Shown here: positions 13,640-25,411 of the stretch, one piece after another
How the letters are laid out: every line of letters begins with the position of its first letter
How positions within the stretch are numbered: the stretch's first letter is position 1
Source of the DNA: Stratiolaelaps scimitus
Lineage: Eukaryota > Arthropoda > Arachnida > Mesostigmata > Laelapidae
Direction: 5' to 3'
Assembly: GCA_019614645.1 (NCBI GenBank)
Contig: JABWDB010000016.1
Span: 5,146,001 to 5,210,000, forward strand
Length of the DNA: 64,000 bases
Made by a program: the position numbers and the translations under genes
The notes under the pieces: generated by a model
Databases searched by the model: none
Told to the model about the DNA's origin: nothing
Seen by the model: the letters and a program-made list of their open reading frames with translations, nothing else

Positions 13640-14694
13640 CGCGACGTGTAGGCGATACCGGCACGGACTGACGTAAGCAATTGCTCGCCCCAGCTGTCGA
13701 TCCCACGGCCATGCCCACTTCAGGCTTTCTCCGGCGTCTCGACAGTCGACCGCAGCACCAGCCGCGGCAGGACGTCATTCGACAATCAAAGCCTGCTACG
13801 AGGCCGACCGGGCAAACCCTGCCCGACGACGAGGATGGGAAGGCGTTGATCTGCCACATCGAGACGAGGCGAAACGGCTACTTTCGCCGGGTGTCCGGTA
13901 TCCGTCCGACTCTCGTCGAAGGACGCTGGCGAGCGCTCTTTGGCGCCACAGCACGTCGGCTTTTTCCTTTTGGATTTTTTTTCCCTCTTTCCTTTGTCTG
14001 AAAGGAGTAAGCTAGAATCTTCCAACTCGTCGTTACTGTCTCCCGTTTCGGTGTCGGCACCGACGTGTTGTCGCGTTGTGACGCCTCGCCATGCGATTTC
14101 TGCTCCCGTGTCCATTGAAACTTTCAACGAAAGCGAAAAGTCTCAGCCGTCCTGTCTTCTCTCCACCACGGCCGGTGGACGACGTGGACGGTATAGCTGG
14201 CGCAACCCTCCTTGAAAATGGCTGAACATCAGGATTTCGGGGGGTAGCAGCAGCGGGGGCTGGAACCGAGCAGATCTCCGAACTGGAGCTGGGCCGCCGT
14301 CGGCGGCGGCGCCGCCGCTCAAAGCGTCGATAACCCGACCAGCCATAGGTATCAGCCTATCAGACAGTACCGCCGAAGTGAATCGTCCCTAGCCATAGAC
14401 GAAGCCGGTGTCCCCTGCCAGCCTCAACGAGCGACTGGCGGTTCTGCGGGTAAAGGCAAGGCTGCTCAGGGAAGACTCCGAGGCAGAGAAAGCTGGTGGG
14501 GGATGTACAGGAGAGAGAGAGGTTGTCAGCCCGAAGAAAAAGGGACTTCTGGTGGTGGCTGCTGCCGACCGATTACAGGCGTCCGCCGCTCAGCCACCGC
14601 CGCCAGCGCACGGTCCGATGGTCCCCTAGCCACTTAAATAGATAGTGGCACTTGACAGCTTCTCGTCAAGACACGTGGGGGACACAAGCCTATG
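13640..14694 (+). other. GC-rich block ending in a good splice donor; possible noncoding first exon
   Basis: A CpG-rich kilobase that ends in CCTATG|GTAAGT (GT at 14695). The chance open frames within it on both strands have no recognisable product. It could hold a 5' untranslated exon, perhaps of the phosphatase gene 30 kb downstream, but nothing in the sequence links them. Confidence 0.2.
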
Positions 14695-15288
14695 GTAAGT
14701 GGCCGCTGCTACCTTCAACTGCTTCTTATTGGCACACATCGACCGATACATACATACACACAGGGGCGCGCGAGCGTGCAGCCATATGCGCAGATATAAG
14801 GAAGGCGTTTCAAGGTGGGAGGGCAGGTTAGGAACAGGCGACCGATCGGGCGGATCGGCAAGTCAGAATAGAAAGTCAGAAGGGAAAAGAAAGCGAAGGA
14901 CAGCATTGAAGAGAGGAAGCTCGGAAGGTCGACGATGAGCGTAACTATATAATGAATGCAGCCTTGCATGTCTAGTATTGTAGGTACAATAGAGAGAGAG
15001 AGATGAGGATATAGAGCTAAGCTTCTTTTTGGTCCTTCCTATATGTATTGAATGATTGAAAATATGCTGCTTGTATCCTGCGACTTGTTTTGGCATCGCT
15101 GATATTGCTGTTGATATCGGACAACATCTATAGTGCTTGTTGTTGTTTGTTCAGGTAATCATTTACTGGGTATGCTCCATTTGATTATAATTACTACCGA
15201 ACGACTTTTCAGTGTCAGGTAGTTGGGGTAGAGCTGACCCTGCAAAGCTAATTCCCTTCCTATGGAACGGAACGTACGATACTTAGAG

Positions 15289-15290
<2 letters not shown>

Positions 15291-15348
<58 letters not shown>

Positions 15349-15359
15349 TATATATATAT
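15291..15359. repeat. (TA)n microsatellite
   Basis: About 69 bp of uninterrupted TA repeat apart from one TAAATA break. It is the longest AT array of the window. Confidence 0.95.
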
Positions 15360-17124
15360 GGACGGTGATGCAACGCGTCGTAATACGAAGTACAGGTATA
15401 CGGATGGGGAGAGCCAACCCTGTACTATTAGTCCCGCCGCTTCGACACGTCAATCGGCTAATGAACGTAACGTATGCGGCTGAGATTCACGATCGAATAC
15501 GCCTCATAGGCGTCTAGTTATGCTGGTTAAAGCTTCAAAGAAGCCAAAGACGAAGCATGCAGTGTAATTGGCAGTGTAATCAAGCATGAACTTCAAGGTA
15601 TTAAAATCGCGAACCGCGAGCATCCGTTACAATGTGCTGTGCTGTAAGATGAAAGTTTCCTCCATTCAACAACACAGGGGGCATCAACGCCACGAGGTGA
15701 GTTGTTCCCATCAAATACAACAAAAAATGTGTGACCCGGGGAATCGCCTTAAGTGAAACTTTGCCAAAATGCCCACAACGATGGCGACACCGCAATGGCT
15801 ACACGGCTCCAGCGGCGGCTTCTGCACACGCTGCGCAATCTCTGCGGAATTGCGTTCCCAGTAGGGCTGACAAATAGCCCGCTAATGAAGCAACTAGGCC
15901 CGCCGTCTGAAGCCACCCCCGCCCCACTGGCGGCTGTGACGAAGTCCAGGTGAAGGGCTGAACCAGTGGTGTTTAGCAAAAATGACGCCGCTCACACGAA
16001 TCGCGAAAAAGGCTGAAGTGGTATATCTTGCTGAAATTTTGCTGTATTCTGCTGTATATTGTCTTCGAGTAGAGTTCGTATCTCGCCCGTATTCATCGAC
16101 TACCCCAACTGTTTTTGTCATTTAGATAAAGTCCTTTGAATGATTTACAAGCAGAATAGAAAATGCAACTCAGAGGCGAGCACACTTGGGGGACGCTGCC
16201 CTCAGGATGACGTCTGCGCCGTGCAAACCATGTGAACTACATCTGAGACATCTCTGAAATACATTTTCAGAGCTGTCGTCTTCTCCTGCATATGCATGAA
16301 ATCTAAACGCTGTATCAAACGATAAATGCATTCAATTTCGATGTGAACCAATACGATTGAGCCATTTTCGACGTCATTGTCGTCTGTCCTATTCAAATTT
16401 TGCTACGTTCGACTGCTGGGAGCAAGGCCACATTCGTTTGGCGCCCGTTGTCCATCCAGACGATGGCAGCTGCTGCCGACACAAAAAGGCCCCATAGGGG
16501 CGAGCTTCAGCAAAAGACAGCAACGGAGCCATATATATATATCGGAACACAGCCGCAGTTTACGCGTCATCTTCCTTCTCGCAAGCCGCACGGGTATACG
16601 CACACGTAAAACGTTTAGTTTGGCCTATGGCAAAGTTGCCGGGGGCTGGCTAAGGAGCTCTGTTTACTGGAGGCGTGATTCAGAAGTTTTTCTGGACTGC
16701 CGAGGGTGGGGCCCACACGAAAGACAGCAGCGGCGAGCCAGGGGAGAGTGTGTTGAACGTAGATGACGTCTGATTCGAAGCCTGATAGTTGTTGACGATT
16801 TTCACGTCGAGCGAAATGCTGACGATACAATTCGCAGGTCTTGTTTGTGTCTCGGTAGATTGATGTACGCTTTTATGCCACAAGTGAACTACAAACAGGT
16901 TGCTGTTTTAGGTAGATGGTCGTTTCTCCTGATATTTTTGCATAACAGACTGTTATTACTATTGGGTTCCAGCAAAAAAAAATACAGCAACGTAATGCGA
17001 AGGTGAGGTGCTTATTTTATTGGGGTCATACAAGTCACAGAACTTCTTGCTGATGAACCACTTTGTCGAGCCACAGACCGAACAGATTGCAGTTGGGAGA
17101 ACTATTCGTCGAGAAATCATATGT

Positions 17125-17127
<3 letters not shown>

Positions 17128-17160
<33 letters not shown>
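17128..17160. repeat. (AT)n microsatellite
   Basis: 33 bp of AT repeat. Similar shorter arrays occur at 24472-24490, 25796-25823 and 29916-29934. Confidence 0.95.
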
Positions 17161-17163
<3 letters not shown>

Positions 17164-18720
17164 TGCAATAGAACTATGCATGTGTCTTCCTGTGTCCCTC
17201 TATTTTTTCCTTTCCTTCTTTGTTTTCCCTCTCATCGTGTTTAAATGAACTTCCGTTTTCTTAGGGATATTCACCCATCGGTAGCTTTTCTTCCGGTGGC
17301 GTACGGTTGAGGCGGTTCTTTCTTACTGTCTCCCATTGCCAAATGACGAACATAACGGCTGGCAGCGTTCAGCTCTGCGACTTCAGAATTGGCCACTGTG
17401 TTGTTACATCGGATGCTTGAACGGCGGGTGGTGGGTTTCGCTATATTGTGGACGTAGACAGACGAAGAATGAGTCGTAGACGCGAGGACGATCACTTTAA
17501 AATCCTTTCTTTTCCGAGTCCCTTTTGTGTCCAATGAAGGAACCGCTAACAGCTGGGATCCATCCCATCATGAGCTTCTCTGATTCGCTTTTTCCAGCTG
17601 AGCTTGCAGACATGACGAGGATAGCGGGCGTTTTTGTCGATATATTCATTACACGCATAAATGGATGTGTGCGATTGATCAACTAGCGGGGGCATGAATC
17701 GATTTATGATGCTCAATACACGCACACACAACGTGAATACAATACGGACATCAATAGCAAGGATGATTCGTCTTGAAAAGTTATAACCAAATAACAAACT
17801 GGACGTGTTTTTGCTACGTTGGTACACACCCACGAGGTGGAAGATGGGGACGTTGTGCGATGTATTTTGATTTATTTGGGCTCAAATCAACCAGCTTAGA
17901 TTACTACGCGTGTTGCTCTATATTCAAGTAATGTTCGCATGCGCCTACGTATATATTTGCCACTTGAAACCACATACAGACGTCACTTCGTAACAACAAC
18001 TATAATCTAGGTATATAATAAGCAACAAGCATAAACGACCCGCATCTGCACACGCATTTACGCCGGCGTCGATCGTCATAATGTACTCGGCTGTATAGCT
18101 ACGCGCGCAAATCAATATGACGACGTTGTACGAGCACCCGATCGAGTCGACGTAACGTAAACCATTGGTGGTGGTGGCGGCGGCGGCATCGTCGTGGGTC
18201 CTAAGACCGCTTAATCGAGTTGGCTGGCCTCAGCTGAAGTCTTGGAACAAGCGCGGCCGCAGCTAGAGCCCCTCCAGCTTTGGTCAGCTTTTGCCAGTCA
18301 GTTCTTCCATCGTTCAGCCGCTAGCCAGCGCCGGGGGGTCCACCGAGCCAAGCCCTTGAACGAGTTAATCAATCTTTATACCACCTTATAACGACGGCAG
18401 GAGAAGCAGCAGCACCTACTATTTTCTTGCTTCCGCCAGGGGCCAGACCCTGATACACTGCTGCTACAGCTCCCACAGCGCACGTCTCCCTACAACGGCG
18501 GCAGTAGCGGGCCCGGACACCTCGACGGACCAATGCGGCTTGAATCCCTTTAGCCAGAGCAGACTGCGTTACTCATCGGGGGTGGGGGCCCATGAGGGTT
18601 CGGGACGGAAGAGGCTCGTGTTGGTTGCACAGCACAGGTAGGGTGTGCCTTACAACAGCGATCAGCATCCGTGTTCCAAGCGCTGGTGGCTGCCGGCACT
18701 TATTTCTACGGCGTTCGCTG

Positions 18721-18735
18721 CCCCCCCCCCCCCCC
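18721..18735. repeat. Poly-C tract
   Basis: Fifteen consecutive C residues in a GC-rich block. Confidence 0.95.
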
Positions 18736-20056
18736 AAACTCTCTTTCTCTCGCTCTCATTCGCCTGTCCGCTTGATCGCTTACTGCGTCTTTTGTGCGTA
18801 CAAGGCCCTAAGGTCGTCGGCTGCATGGGCGACGAACAACATGCCTTAGCCGCCGGATTCTCCGTGACCCCCAACGTAGACTCTTAGCAGACACGCGCAG
18901 ATGAGCGTGCTTTGCAGACACTCAGACGGGAGGAGGCATTATGTGGTACGTTACAGTGCCCCACGCTGCCACGGACCGCGAGGGGTTTCCCGACCTCACT
19001 CCCGTCGCGGAACAGCAGATATAGGCACTTCGTATAGGGGTGTGAAAAACCCCCACTCACAACGAGAAAACGAACGAAGGCATGATGAAGTGGAGAGATC
19101 TCAGTTTGGCCATGGTCAGTTCGGACGCGACCGCTAAAAGCCTACTCTTATAGTAGCCGCCACCAGCAGAAGCAGTGGCAACAGCCACACTCGCTCATAT
19201 GGTCGGTTGTAGCGAAAGCCGCTCGCTGACGATGACTATGGAAGCGAGAGTGTGCTAATAGTCACGGTGATGGTGCGTGGGGCCCTTGACGTAGAGAGGA
19301 TTGGACGACGAGGACGAAGGCAGCGGACCTCCTAGACCTAAATTTCAGGCACTTATTTCCTGTCCAGCGCAGCGGTTTTTACTCCTTCTCCTATGCGCCG
19401 CTGTTCGGGGGTGCGGCTGTGTTCGTTAGTTCCGCCTAACATCTTGCCTCAGCCTTTACCGAGCACGCGAACAAGCCTTTACGGCATACGAGCGTAACTC
19501 GTTCTGCTAAGAAAAAGTGTTAATATTAAATCTATTTGGGGAGAGGGAATGCCGTGTCTCACCAGCAACAGCGGCACCAGGTACAAACTAGAAATGTAGT
19601 CTACAAACGTCCGTCGGTCTATACATATGTATAGTATTCGTCTGTCGGTGTAGCTGTGAGCAAAAGGGATAAAATCGAAACGGGGCGTGCGGAACCGCAG
19701 CGGTTATGCCGACGACCAATTGCGGCTGAGGTGAATTATGAGCGTTAATTGGTTTCGCTACATAGTGACACCTGGTGTACTCTGTTGGAAGGTGTATCAC
19801 CTTGTACCACCGCAACGCGTCCTCCATAGACCTGCTAAGTCCTAAATTTACAACGACAGCTTACAAAATCAAGTGTTGGTCTTCCCCTCGGCCCACGCGC
19901 GCACACACACGCAGGTTCAGCCACTGTGCCCGACCCTTGCTTCTGAAACATAGCTAGATACAGAAGTTGGCTGTGACAGAATACGGATTCAGCGAAGGGT
20001 CCTTTTCACGAAGAGCAAGAAAAAAAATGATGAGAAAAAGACGACTCGCGTTGCCG

Positions 20057-20074
20057 TATAAAACGGTATAAAAG
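20057..20074 (+). promoter_or_regulatory. Possible tandem TATA motif
   Basis: GTATAAAACGGTATAAAAGTGG holds two TATAAAA motifs ten bases apart within a GC-rich surround. A start site would be expected near 20097. No downstream exon is identified, so this is only a candidate. Confidence 0.2.
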
Positions 20075-20854
20075 TGGCTTTCCCCTAGTTGTACTTGCTT
20101 TGTCCTACCCTAGCGGTCCTAGGCCGTACGAGGCCCTACGAAGGGACTACGTGCAGACAACTGCTGCTGCACGGTTGCTGATCTTTCCTCTTCTTGCTCG
20201 CCCGCAGCCGAAAAAGATGGCCTAGCCGTAGCTAAGGCCTAGCGTAGGCGAGTAAAGTCAGAACAGGCGACTGGGCCGAGACTGACTTTGAGAGCGTCTG
20301 TGGCATTGACACACACTTTGCTGTTTCCCTACCCTCTGTTCCTTCTTAATGGATGGGTGAGTCGCGTAATGTCGCGTACGTCTCGCTATTATTGGGCACG
20401 GGGCACGTTTCAGGGGGGCCGGACGCCGCTGCCGTGAAGGGTTTGAGAGCTTTTCTGAATGGAGCATGGACAGCAGCCGCTGCAGAGCGCGCTTCGTGCC
20501 GCTGCTACCGTGGTATTTATTGCCCTGAGAGTGTTTTGTGTGGCCAAGACGACAAGGAAGATAGCACGATAGAGGAGGACGAGAGACAACCCGTCCCACG
20601 TCTCTCTAAGACGGAGCCACTCCAAGGGACCGCCGAGGCACAAGTAAATATTTGAGGGGGGGGGGTGATCTGAGACGAACCGTACGCTTACTACTGTACG
20701 CATGTACTTGAGAGATTTGCGTTGGTATGATGGATTGCCATGGCTGGCTCTGGTTGGCAGGCGGTTTGCCCTTGTCGCCCCGATGCCGATGAAGGGCAAG
20801 GCGTCGAAGGGGGCGACCTGATGCGTATTTCGTCACATGTCCTTGACTCTCAAT

Positions 20855-20892
<38 letters not shown>

Positions 20893-20895
20893 TCT
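20855..20895. repeat. (CT)n microsatellite
   Basis: 41 bp of CT repeat with one CTATC break. Shorter CT/GA runs occur at 7389-7403, 9008-9022, 24884-24898, 25952-25970, 29155-29170, 34108-34122 and 34306-34328. Confidence 0.95.
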
Positions 20896-22212
20896 GCTAT
20901 GAGAGAAGGGTTCGCCGCAGTTGATTCACTCAGCGCGAATGGCTTTGCTTCTTGCTCGGTGTCTGTGAAATACATCGCTTTATTAAGAGCTTCGTGCGAT
21001 GCAAACAAATTATGGAGATTTTGTCAAAGCAGAATTTTTATATATACGGACCAGTCAGCTCTGCGTTGTTAGCTCCCGTAAGCGAATTCTTTCGTCTGTA
21101 CGCTCCAAGCTGTCGATGACATGCGATTTTGACATTGTTCATTTGTTGGACGGTGGGAGATAAGCCGTTCGCTGGCACATCAGAAATATATTGCCCGCAA
21201 AAACCTTAATAGCGCCTGTGCACGCTATTCCTAATGCAGCTTTAACTTCTGCTCCGAATGGCAAATGTAATGAAAAGGAGAACTTGCTATATATTTTATA
21301 CGCGGGACATTAAAACAAACGCATAAAACGTTAGCGCTATGCTGTTGGATTTCCCTCACGCTACACAAAGCTAAAAATCCCATACTTGAATATACGATGT
21401 ATGCAATATGGATTTTCCGTGGTGACCCAATTGAGCCGGTGGTCTCGCATATATTTAAGAGCGTCTGAACTTGAGTTCGTATCTTTAAGCAGCTCCTTGG
21501 AATAACACACCTTAGAGTTGGTGCTCACGGTGGTGAGCAGCGGTGCGCCTAGGAAAAAAACCACAGCTATGAGGAACAACAACATGAAATGAGAAGGATG
21601 TTTTGAAGAGCTACATATCCCAGCGACCGGAGCATCCCAAAGAATAACTTAAATAACCTAGGTAAGCTTAGAACGGTCGAAGCTTGTCATACGAAGGCTT
21701 TTCTGTATATTAGTTCATCACATGGTCAACGTTCCTGAGCATTTGATAATCTACAATATGTTAGCCGATCATATTTGCCAAGTGACCAAATGGTCCTTGG
21801 AAGGAAATGACTGGACGAGCCTGTTTTCACTGAAACCAGTGACCACCAGTTTGATACTCACCTTAGGCGTCAGATAGGTTTATTCAGAAGGTACGCCACG
21901 CCAGTGGAGGTTTCGAAGTCAGCTTTCTGAGCCGACTGGAGTTCAACGAACGAATGATAAAGAGTAACTGAGTGGGTTAGCGTACGATGCTGGTCCAGCT
22001 AAAGAAGGGTGTATTTCTTCAACGGTAGGAAGGCTGACCGTATTCGTTAGAACGACAGCAGGATATGATAATCTGTGGTCTCGGGAGAGGCCTGTCCCGG
22101 TCGAGCCTCGACCGCGAGATGTCGAGAATTTGTGCAGTAAACGAATGGAAAACGAACGACGTCGGTCGCCAAAGAGAAATAGAGAGATAGGGAGAGAGAG
22201 AGAGGCGGCTAT

Positions 22213-22250
22213 GGCGAAAGCAGTAAAGGTGGACAGACCTTAGCTTTCGC
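22213..22250. repeat. Two-helix hairpin (8 + 5 bp)
   Basis: GCGAAAGC pairs with GCTTTCGC, and inside it AAGGT pairs with ACCTT around GGACAG. A further short palindrome, CGGTCGAG-C-CTCGACCG, lies just upstream at 22098-22114. Confidence 0.7.
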
Positions 22251-23399
22251 TAGGCTGAGACATCACGACGATTTTGGGATAAACGCTATGTTCGGACAGC
22301 AGGCGAGATGGAGATCGCTTGCATTTGCCACTGGCCGAACGGAAATGGGAAAAATGAGCCTCGCTCACTCGGGAAAATCAGGTGAGATCAAGGCCGTTCG
22401 GGGAGCTTGCGCACGTTATTGATCAGAACGCCAACGCGATGCTTTAGTAAGTGGTGAGAAACTTTGTAGGTGCGTCGGTGTGCCTTTAAAAATGTGTAGG
22501 TTTACTGTATGCAATGGCAAAAGCGTGGACATCATCTATTGGCTGTAGGTCAGCCCGGAAAATTCACTTGAGATTTATGTCAGGACGCATCACAATCGCA
22601 TGCGCGACTCATTCACCGCGTTGTACAATCTGTGAATGTGTGTATTTGCGTGTCGTTGACAATGGCTCGGCTACTATGAGACGAGGCGTGCCTTTTTGAC
22701 CCTTGTCCTGGACTATATTTACCTACTAGGCTCGTACCTGGTACAAGTACTACAAGTTTACTATTTTCAATGAAATTCCTCTTTCACAAATCCCCCACCC
22801 GCCGCCGCTGTGCCTCTTTCTCATTTTTTTTGACGAGAAGTATTTTCAATGACCTACTTTCTTATTCAAATTATGGAAAGATAAGGGATCGCATCATTTT
22901 CATGTGGTCATACCTTTTCGTGTTTGGTAATGTAATTACTCGGATACGGACCGCGCACCCTGGAAAGCCTTCAGAGTGGCTGACCATCCCCCGGGGGTGA
23001 GGGGTAGATCCTCTCGAAGTCGGGCTGTCCAGCCGAGAGAGTGATAGACGGCCACGGTGGCCGTAAAACCGCCACAACATCTGCCCCTGGGCCTCCTACC
23101 TCTATGATGATGGATTGTCTGCGGCGGCGACGACGACCTGCGCACTGGACGAACCAACGCTGGCTTATCTAAACGGAGAATACAAAATGCGAATGCTTTA
23201 CGATTGGCCCCGCTTAGCTTTGGGGAAATGTCTGGGTTTTAATCAGACCTTGAGTAGCCCGACGAAAAATTTCATAATAGAACAAATATCATCACATCCC
23301 TATAATCATACGCAATCATCCTCATCGCAAAATTTAGCCCATAGAAGGGTACTTTTTTTTTAATTATACATTTATCTGGCCTACCCTCTGCCGAAGTCA

Positions 23400-23536
23400 C
23401 TCTACCTCGTGGCCGATCGCCGTCCTCTGTTGTCTTGTAGCCTTTACTCCTTAGTTTCGAATCATCATAATTTCTTTAATAATCTCTGTACCACCCCCTT
23501 TTGGTCAATAAAGGTGTATTTGTATTGTATTGTATT
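23400..23536 (+). mobile_element. Candidate 3' end of a non-LTR retrotransposon, + orientation
   Basis: AATAAAGGTGTATTTGTATT at 23507, continuing as short GTATT repeats to 23536, is a polyadenylation-like signal followed by a low-copy tandem tail. That is typical of CR1/RTE/I-type element ends. The tail closely resembles the minus-strand one at 25385-25411. The 5' boundary is arbitrary; no coding remnant is recognisable upstream. Confidence 0.4.
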
Positions 23537-25384
23537 TTCGCTTTGTCTAAGTGAAAGCTTACATGCCATTTGATTGTGTGGAGATACGCCGAACGTTGGA
23601 CTACAAGATGCAGCAGGTCAGAATGAACAATTTGGTTATCAGATATCTGGTGGTAAGTCGCAATATGTCGCTCATGTTGCTTGCACCTTCGTCAAGGCCC
23701 ATTGAATATTAGAAAAGGAGTCCCGAAGAGATTTACTAAACGCATTTCCATTGATGACGACTTTGCTTGACCTTGACAAGACACGACACAATGCATCAAT
23801 CGGATCGTTGCTTTTGCAAAGGGAGTACAGCTTGAGTCGAATTAATCACAACTGCGTCGTCAATGCCTGTCCGTAACGCTCTTATTAATCAAAGCCAATT
23901 CGAGGTGTCATAAATAACACATTTTGCGTCGGTATTATCTCAGTTTCTCCAACGCTGTGTTATTGTGCATTTTAAATTGAGTATAATGCATTGACTATGT
24001 AGTTGTAACAAATGTAAATTACGTCTATTCCGAGTAGACGTAATCTGTGAAACCACGAACGCTACACCCAGTCGGCACAGTGCAAAAGTGCCCGGTCGAT
24101 CCATCTAAAACTCACTCACTCATACGAGGTCGAACAAACTCGACGAGTTGCTCTCGCAGCAGCACATCTAACATTTGGAAATTAACCTCTGGCGGAATTA
24201 TATGGGGTCTAGAAGTAAGTAGTCTAAAAGTCACCCCAGATTTATTTAAACAAAAACAAAACAACACGAATTTCTTTCTCTGAGATCATTTCTTCCTTAC
24301 GACAAGGTTTTCCTTGTGGAACGCCATTCGGCCTACATAGACATTTTTCATCGAGTATCGACAACATTAGCATCATCAGCCAACAAGCGTGCATCAGTTG
24401 CATAACGTATCTATGCTCGCGTAAGCATGAACGTGAACGGCATGCGTAATTGTACCATGCGTATGTGTATGTATATATATATATATATATCCATCGTCGT
24501 CACCCTGAGAAGCTACGTTCCATTCCAAGTCACCCGTTCTCGCTTCTCTTAATGGCTATTAAGACTCGAAGGTTAGGCAAGGTGCGGGGAGGTACAGGTT
24601 GCATGCAATGTTGGCAGATCGAGCTAGCTAAGCTGTTATGAATTCATTTAGTGACGGCGGGGAACCATTTTGGCTTTAGTGACGGCTCGTAGACCTCGTC
24701 TTATTAGTCGTCGTGGCGTTAGTAGGGGGAGGCGACGGAAGCGTTCGCCAGTATCAGCAGTGGCACTGCTCGTCGCCTGGGAGGAAATCTGGGGAAATTG
24801 AACGCTTCGGGTGGAATGGGGTGGGGTGACTCAGGCATAGACTCTCTCTCCCCGCGGAGGAAGAGAATAGGTGAGGATAACAGAGAGAGAGAGAGAGAAA
24901 CCGCTGCGATAATCATGGCCGATTTGGGCCAGAGCTGACCGAATCTATGGCCGGGCCCCGCCGGAACCAAAGGAAAACCAGCCGAGCCTGCCGTCTACTA
25001 GAGGCTACAGGACGGTACATCAGCGAACTGAGAGTAAAGCCCACTAAGTGAGTGACCACCAGCTAGATCACGACGCTTTAGGTGGCGCCGTAAGCCGCTG
25101 AGAGTAGCGGCCAACGGGCTAACCCACCTTTCCATGCGGTGGAAGGAAGCCGCTTTATGGGGTACACCTGGCCGCGTTCATTAGGATGCATCTCACGGCT
25201 TTGCTGTCCGTTTTTTATTCAATAGACCACAAGGTGGGCCGAAAGGAGGCGAATTTTGGAATAGAATTTTTACGAAAGGAACGTATTTTTCATTCACTAG
25301 AAGAATTGAGTATCAAGTGTCAAGAGGTAGTTCTTTGTAGTAGCTCCCACGTATTGCACCCGGACTCATCCCTTTCGTTACTTA

Positions 25385-25411
25385 ACATATACAATACAAA
25401 CGCACTTTATT
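25385..25411 (-). mobile_element. Candidate non-LTR retrotransposon 3' tail, - orientation
   Basis: Read on the minus strand: AATAAAGTGCGTTTGTATTG followed by TATATG. It matches the + strand tail at 23507 (AATAAAGGTGTATTTGTATTG) apart from a few bases. The body, if present, would lie at higher coordinates. Confidence 0.4.

Larger units (their letters stand above)
4980..15290. other. No gene recognised
   Basis: Mixed-composition sequence holding the dispersed repeat at 6340, the possible retrotransposon remnant at 8150, hairpins at 9942 and 10380, a (CCCG)n-like tract near 9483-9504, ATT/ATA trinucleotide runs near 8722 and 12257, and the GC-rich block at 13640. The open frames look like chance. 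Confidence 0.6.
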
